From Paraburkholderia ginsengiterrae (GTDB taxonomy: Bacteria > Pseudomonadota > Gammaproteobacteria > Burkholderiales > Burkholderiaceae), in the NCBI RefSeq assembly GCF_001645125.1, contig NZ_LXKA01000349.1:186001-250000 (forward strand): a DNA stretch of 64,000 nt. The letters run 5' to 3'. Below, one piece after another: positions 60,443-64,000 of the stretch; the first letter of the stretch is position 1; each line of letters opens with the position of its first letter. The position numbers and the translations under genes were made by a program. The notes under the pieces were generated by a model. The model searched no databases and was not told the DNA's origin. It worked only from the letters and a program-made list of their open reading frames with translations.

Positions 60443-60865
60443 ATGGCGCAACAAAAAACCAACCCAAAACTCGAGCAGGCGCTGACGCGCGGGGATCTGG
60501 CAATCCGTCAGGCCAATTCGGCGCGGGCGACAGCGTTGCTGCGCGCGTTGGCCAAGATGATCGTGGAGGCATCGGCCACGATCGGCGTGGAAGCCTTCAC
60601 GCTGATTCCTGACGGCGACAAGATCTACGATCCGGCCGATGGGTTGTGGCCGCAGGAATTGCAGATCTCGCTCGACGGTCCCGTCGAAGAAGCCGATCCG
60701 GATGAAGTTCGCACGGTGCGCCTGCTCGCCGACGATCCGGGCACGGTGTTCCGGGTTCAATGGCAGCGCGCCGATGGAAAGATCGGCCGTCAGGATGGCG
60801 GGCCGTTCGCGACGGTGGCGTTCATTTCCGACGTCGACATTCCCTGGACGGATGACGAAGACTAA
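60443..60865 (+). CDS. Unknown cytoplasmic protein
   Basis: This is a 140-residue acidic protein. An N-terminal helix (LEQALTRGDLAIRQANSARA) is followed by a beta-rich part (FTLIPDGDKIYDPADGLWPQ, VFRVQWQRADGKIGR, ATVAFISDVDIPWTDDED). It has no membrane segment. AGGACATC precedes ATG 60443. I do not recognise a family. It lies alone between the LysR gene and the convergent ABC-2 permease gene. Confidence 0.7.
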   Translation: MAQQKTNPKLEQALTRGDLAIRQANSARATALLRALAKMIVEASATIGVEAFTLIPDGDKIYDPADGLWPQELQISLDGPVEEADPDEVRTVRLLADDPGTVFRVQWQRADGKIGRQDGGPFATVAFISDVDIPWTDDED

Positions 60866-60945
60866 GCCGTTTGACGCGAGCGAGGCGCCGATCTCGCCCA
60901 TGCGCTGACCGGCGCCTGCAGCGGCCGGCGGCCGGCGGCCGCGTT

Positions 60946-61773
60946 CTATTTCATCATCCGGCGGCGGAACAGAATGGCCGACACGATAAACCCGCCCACC
61001 GCATAAGCCGCCAGTACGGCCACGTGCACGGATGCATTGTCGAGCGGCCGCCCCAGCATGGCCGGGCGCATCAGATCGACGGCATGCGCGAGAGGCAGCA
61101 CATCGGCCGCGCCCCGCGCGGCAGCGGGCAGCTGTGAAACCGGGAAGAACACGCCGGAGAGCAGCAGCATCGGCGTCAATACCAGCGTCTGGTAGAACAT
61201 GAAGAAGTCGTACGAAGGCGCGAGCGCCGTGACCACCATGGCGATACTCGCGAACGCGAGCCCGGCCAGGATGATGGCGGGTAAGGCCAGCAGCATCGAC
61301 GGGAAATTCGCATAACCCATGGCGCCGGCCACGAGCATGATCGCGGCCCCGGAGAGCATCGCCTTGCTGGCCGCCCAGATTACCTCGCCAAGCACAATGT
61401 CGCCGAGCGTCAGCGGCGTGTGCATGATCGCTTCCCAGGTGCGCTGCACATGCATGCGCGAGAAGCCTGAATACATCGACTCGAAGCTCGCCGACATCAT
61501 CACGCTGGAAGCCACGGTGCCGGCCGCGAGAAACGCGATATACGAAACGCCGTCGACATACCCGACCATCAGCCCGAGACCGAAGCCAAGGCCAAACAGG
61601 TAGATCATCGGGTCCGCAAGATTGCCGAACATCGACGCGACCGCGAGTTTTTTCCACACCAGATAGTTGCGGCGCCACACGGCGATCCAGTTGGTCGCGT
61701 TCGCGGGAAAGGCGCCGAAGGGCTCCTGTTTCGATGGCGTGTCGCCAGGCGTTTCGTAAGTACGTGCGTCCAT
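60946..61773 (-). CDS. ABC-2 type permease, NodJ-like
   Basis: The 275-residue inner-membrane protein has six membrane helices. Typical NodJ-like blocks are [23 protein letters not shown] (spanning residues 35-57), [18 protein letters not shown] and [23 protein letters not shown]. In rhizobia NodIJ exports Nod factors, while betaproteobacterial homologues from non-nodulating strains (the DRI group) are believed to be the ancestors. The natural cargo is probably a polysaccharide-like or lipid-linked molecule. The gene follows the nodI-like gene after 89 bases, with a small hairpin (61810-61828) in between. Confidence 0.9.
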   Translation of the reverse strand: MDARTYETPGDTPSKQEPFGAFPANATNWIAVWRRNYLVWKKLAVASMFGNLADPMIYLFGLGFGLGLMVGYVDGVSYIAFLAAGTVASSVMMSASFESMYSGFSRMHVQRTWEAIMHTPLTLGDIVLGEVIWAASKAMLSGAAIMLVAGAMGYANFPSMLLALPAIILAGLAFASIAMVVTALAPSYDFFMFYQTLVLTPMLLLSGVFFPVSQLPAAARGAADVLPLAHAVDLMRPAMLGRPLDNASVHVAVLAAYAVGGFIVSAILFRRRMMK

Positions 61774-61862
61774 TGCGTGTCTCGTGTGGTGTGCCCTATG
61801 ACACATCCTCTTGGGGCGTCTCCCCAAGGGGCGGCGCTCTCGTTGTCGCGGTGTAGCGTGCT

Positions 61863-62777
61863 TTAGTCCTGCATCTCGCGGCCGGTGAGTCGCAGGAACA
61901 CATCTTCCAGATTCGCCGGCCGGTGCAGATAGCGCAGGTCAGAGCGCTGTTTGAGCCGTGCATGCACCGGTTGCGCGTCGTTCACGTAGCAGAACAGCGT
62001 CTCGCCGCTGATCTCGGAGCGCTCGACCAGCGGCGCGAGTTCATCGCGCAGCGCGACCGGATCGGGGCCAAAGATCTCGATTACGTCGCAGCCGATCTCG
62101 GAGGCGATCAACGCGCTCGGTGCGCCTTCGGCGATTTTGCGCCCTTCCTCGATCACGCACAGCCGGTGACACAAGCGCTCGGCTTCTTCCATGAAGTGGG
62201 TGGTGAGCAGAATGGTTTTGCCGCGTGCCAGCAGCGAGCGCAGCCGCTCCCAGATCAGATGCCGCGCCTGCGGATCGAGGCCGGTCGTCGGCTCGTCCAT
62301 GATCAGCACGTCAGGATCGTTGACGAGCGCGCGGGCCAGGGTGAGGCGCCGCTTCATGCCGCCGGACAGTTCGCTCACGCGCGCATCCGCCTTGCTTTCG
62401 AGACGCGCGAATTCGAGCAGCGATGGCACCATCGCGCGGCATTGCGCGGCACTCAAACCGAAGTAGCGGCCGAACACCAGCAGGTTTTCGCGCACCGTGA
62501 AGTCGGGATCGAGATTGTCGAACTGAGGGACCACGCCGACGCGCGCCCGCGCCACCCGCGCGCGGCCGGGAATCGGCTCGCCGCACAGGCGGATCGAGCC
62601 GGCATCCGGCGCGGCGATGCCGAGCAGCATGCGCAGCGTGGTGGTCTTGCCGGCGCCGTTCGGGCCGAGCAGGCCAAAGCATTCACCGGTGTTGACGTGA
62701 AACGACAGTCCGTCGACGACCGCTCTATCGCCGTAGTTCTTTCTGACCTGGTGAAATTCGATGGCGGCTTCAGACAT
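61863..62777 (-). CDS. ABC transporter ATP-binding protein, NodI-like
   Basis: The 304-residue ATPase has Walker [20 protein letters not shown], the Q-loop [20 protein letters not shown], signature [20 protein letters not shown], Walker [21 protein letters not shown] and switch His in [12 protein letters not shown]. The C-terminal domain of about 80 residues, ending [19 protein letters not shown], is that of NodI/drug-resistance-type exporters. The start at 62777 has GGAG far upstream; a longer form from 62807 is possible. It forms an exporter with the downstream permease. Confidence 0.92.
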   Translation of the reverse strand: MSEAAIEFHQVRKNYGDRAVVDGLSFHVNTGECFGLLGPNGAGKTTTLRMLLGIAAPDAGSIRLCGEPIPGRARVARARVGVVPQFDNLDPDFTVRENLLVFGRYFGLSAAQCRAMVPSLLEFARLESKADARVSELSGGMKRRLTLARALVNDPDVLIMDEPTTGLDPQARHLIWERLRSLLARGKTILLTTHFMEEAERLCHRLCVIEEGRKIAEGAPSALIASEIGCDVIEIFGPDPVALRDELAPLVERSEISGETLFCYVNDAQPVHARLKQRSDLRYLHRPANLEDVFLRLTGREMQD

Positions 62778-63040
62778 GGTTCGATCGAGACTCCGGAAAA
62801 GACGCAAATGACGCTAACGGCCGGGAAGGCCGCTTATTTTATGGCATCGGCGGGCGCGGCGTTGGGCCGTGACCCACGGTCGGGAGGCCCTTTCTTGCAC
62901 TGCCGCATTGGTTCGTGAACCACCCGAACCTCGCATGCATCGGTTTGGGGCGCACTTAGCGTTTTCCATCCCTTGCAAGCTGAATTGCGGCGCACCATGA
63001 TTCATTCAGAGCGCGCGTTCCGCGCGAAGGGAGAAAAATC

Positions 63041-63508
63041 ATGGCGAGCTACCAAAAAATCCTCTTGTGCTACGACGGCTCGCGCGAAGGCCGCAAAGCG
63101 TTACGTTGCGGCGCCGACCTGGCGTTGGACCTGAAGGCCGAAACGCATCTTCTGTCGGTGGTCGATATGCGTTCGAGCATTGCTCAAAGCGCGGGCCTGC
63201 TCACCGACGTGGCTTGCGGCAGTTTCGAGAAGACCGCCCGCGACATCCTGCAGGAAGGCGTGGACTGGCTCACCGAACGAGGCGTCAACGCGCAAGGGCA
63301 TTTCGCGTTCGGCCATCCGATCGACGAGATCGCCAACCTCGCCAATCAGCTGAATGTGGACCTCGTCGTGGTCGGCCACCGCTGCCGCACCGGTTTGTCG
63401 CGCTGGTGGATGGGCGCGGGCAATACGCCATTGCTGGACCGGGTGTCGTGCAGCATTCTGGTGGCCTGTTCTTCCGCGCAGGAACAGCAGCAAGCGGCAG
63501 CGGCTTGA
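63041..63508 (+). CDS. Universal stress protein, UspA family
   Basis: The 155-residue Usp fold starts SYQKILLCYDGSREGRKALR with Asp in the first strand, and has HLLSVVDM and LVVVGHRCRTGLSRWWMGAG. The canonical ATP-binding Gly-x2-Gly-x9-Gly-Ser/Thr is altered: the loop reads VGHRCRTG and is followed by SRWWMGAGNTPLL, so nucleotide binding is uncertain. It ends in a Gln/Ala tail. A strong AAGGGAG site precedes ATG 63041. It is divergent from the nodIJ-like genes by 263 bases. Confidence 0.9.
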   Translation: MASYQKILLCYDGSREGRKALRCGADLALDLKAETHLLSVVDMRSSIAQSAGLLTDVACGSFEKTARDILQEGVDWLTERGVNAQGHFAFGHPIDEIANLANQLNVDLVVVGHRCRTGLSRWWMGAGNTPLLDRVSCSILVACSSAQEQQQAAAA

Positions 63509-63569
63509 TGCAGCGCTGCGGGACGCGCATTGATCCCGCCGGCCGTTGCTAACTGAAAATCGCAGGCAA

Positions 63570-64000
63570 TTACTCGTTCAGATTGATGGCGGCCAGCTTC
63601 CACGTGAACAAGCCTTCACGCTGGAAAATCGCCGAGTAACGTGCGTCGCCGGCGCCATGCTGGTACGTGACGGCGAACTCGTTGAGGCCGCGATAGCCGG
63701 CCGTGGTTTGCGGCGGTTGCGGCGGCGCGGTGTTGGTGGCCGGCTGGGTGGCCGACTCCGCAGCGGCGCCCGGCGCGGGTGCAGCGGGGGCCGCGGCGGC
63801 GTCAGGCGGATTGTTCACGGCAGGCGGGGCCGGCGGCCGTTCACCTGGGTCGCCACGCGGCGGCATGCCATTCAGCAAGGCCGCGACGCCGTCCGGCGTT
63901 GCGTAAGCGTCCACGAGCGGGCCGATCAACGCCACACCGATCATCGCGCCGAGCGCGGCCAATGGATTGCCATTGCTGTGCTCGCCGAGCCGGCGTTCCA
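63570..64000 (-). CDS. DUF2939-type protein, N-terminus cut by the window edge
   Basis: The reading frame is open from the right edge, so the protein begins outside the window. The visible 142 residues include IGPLVDAYATPDGVAALLNG, typical of DUF2939, then a Pro/Ala-rich linker (about 55 residues), then YRGLNEFAVTYQHG and FTWKLAAINLNE at the C-terminus. DUF2939 proteins are usually membrane-anchored (helix at the N-terminus, not visible here) and of unknown function. A TTG at 63962 is not the real start, since the frame continues upstream of it. Confidence 0.75.
   Translation of the reverse strand, partial: ERRLGEHSNGNPLAALGAMIGVALIGPLVDAYATPDGVAALLNGMPPRGDPGERPPAPPAVNNPPDAAAAPAAPAPGAAAESATQPATNTAPPQPPQTTAGYRGLNEFAVTYQHGAGDARYSAIFQREGLFTWKLAAINLNE

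Noticed and set aside
1-64000. CRISPR array, prophage, insertion sequence or integrated element
   Set aside because: No regularly spaced direct repeats, no transposase or integrase frame, and no duplicated tRNA end forming an attachment site were seen; the tandem tRNA-Leu genes have complete 3' ends with normal terminators.

Overview
The window looks like a piece of a Burkholderiaceae chromosome, most probably Paraburkholderia. The reasons are high GC with strong G/C third-position bias, gene blocks typical of that family (Nudix-aat-bpt-pyrD; rnr-rlmB-rpiA; ssuDCB-mop; crp next to an undecaprenyl-phosphate glucose-phosphotransferase; nodIJ-like transporter) and a DUF4148 secreted protein. All names come from reading the translations; no database search was possible.

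Layout. (1) 1-11141 is a catabolic island: the tail of a probable RND exporter, dmpG/dmpF (hydroxy-oxoacid aldolase and acylating acetaldehyde dehydrogenase), etfBA, a PaaY-like hexapeptide protein, a ketosteroid-dehydrogenase-like flavoprotein, three SDRs, an EthD-like protein and two divergent NTF2/SnoaL-like proteins. The set suggests degradation of an alicyclic, steroid- or terpenoid-like compound. (2) 11301-16290 is housekeeping: two tRNA-Leu(CAG) genes, each with its own promoter and terminator, then rnr, rlmB and rpiA. (3) 16733-21093 has polysaccharide genes (a GT4 glycosyltransferase, a WcaJ-type initiating transferase, a Crp-like regulator), interrupted by a decayed higB toxin gene in front of an intact higA. 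(4) 21727-28103 is a five-gene minus-strand operon: carrier protein, acyl-CoA-dehydrogenase-like flavoprotein, amino acid:[carrier protein] ligase, DUF1839 protein and a GH2 beta-mannosidase-like enzyme. It is the best candidate here for an undescribed pathway.

(5) 28446-32017 carries an ElaA-type GNAT, a FadR-type regulator, a Gfo/Idh/MocA oxidoreductase and a signal peptidase I. (6) 32077-37116 (minus) has a cystine-type ABC permease and binding protein without an ATPase, then pyrD, bpt, aat and a Nudix hydrolase; bpt and aat form the N-degron tagging pair. (7) 37464-44280 is mixed: a Fur-box-like site before a cysteine-rich unknown, tRNA-fMet, a UPF0303 protein, an SMR transporter, small unknowns, a TetR with a doubled palindromic operator divergent from an NAD-dependent epimerase-like gene, and a hydroxyisobutyryl-CoA hydrolase.

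(8) 44660-48019 is a sulfonate operon, ssuD-ssuC-ssuB plus a molbindin-like gene, lacking ssuA and ssuE. (9) 48102-51667 holds small unknowns, dusA, tRNA-His and a His/Gly-rich lipoprotein. (10) 52031-54180 couples a TPR-sulfotransferase to an overlapping APS kinase, so PAPS is probably made next to its user. (11) 54242-64000 has an aldo/keto reductase, an MHS transporter with an M20 peptidase and a divergent LysR, the nodIJ-like exporter, a universal stress protein and a DUF2939 gene cut by the window edge.
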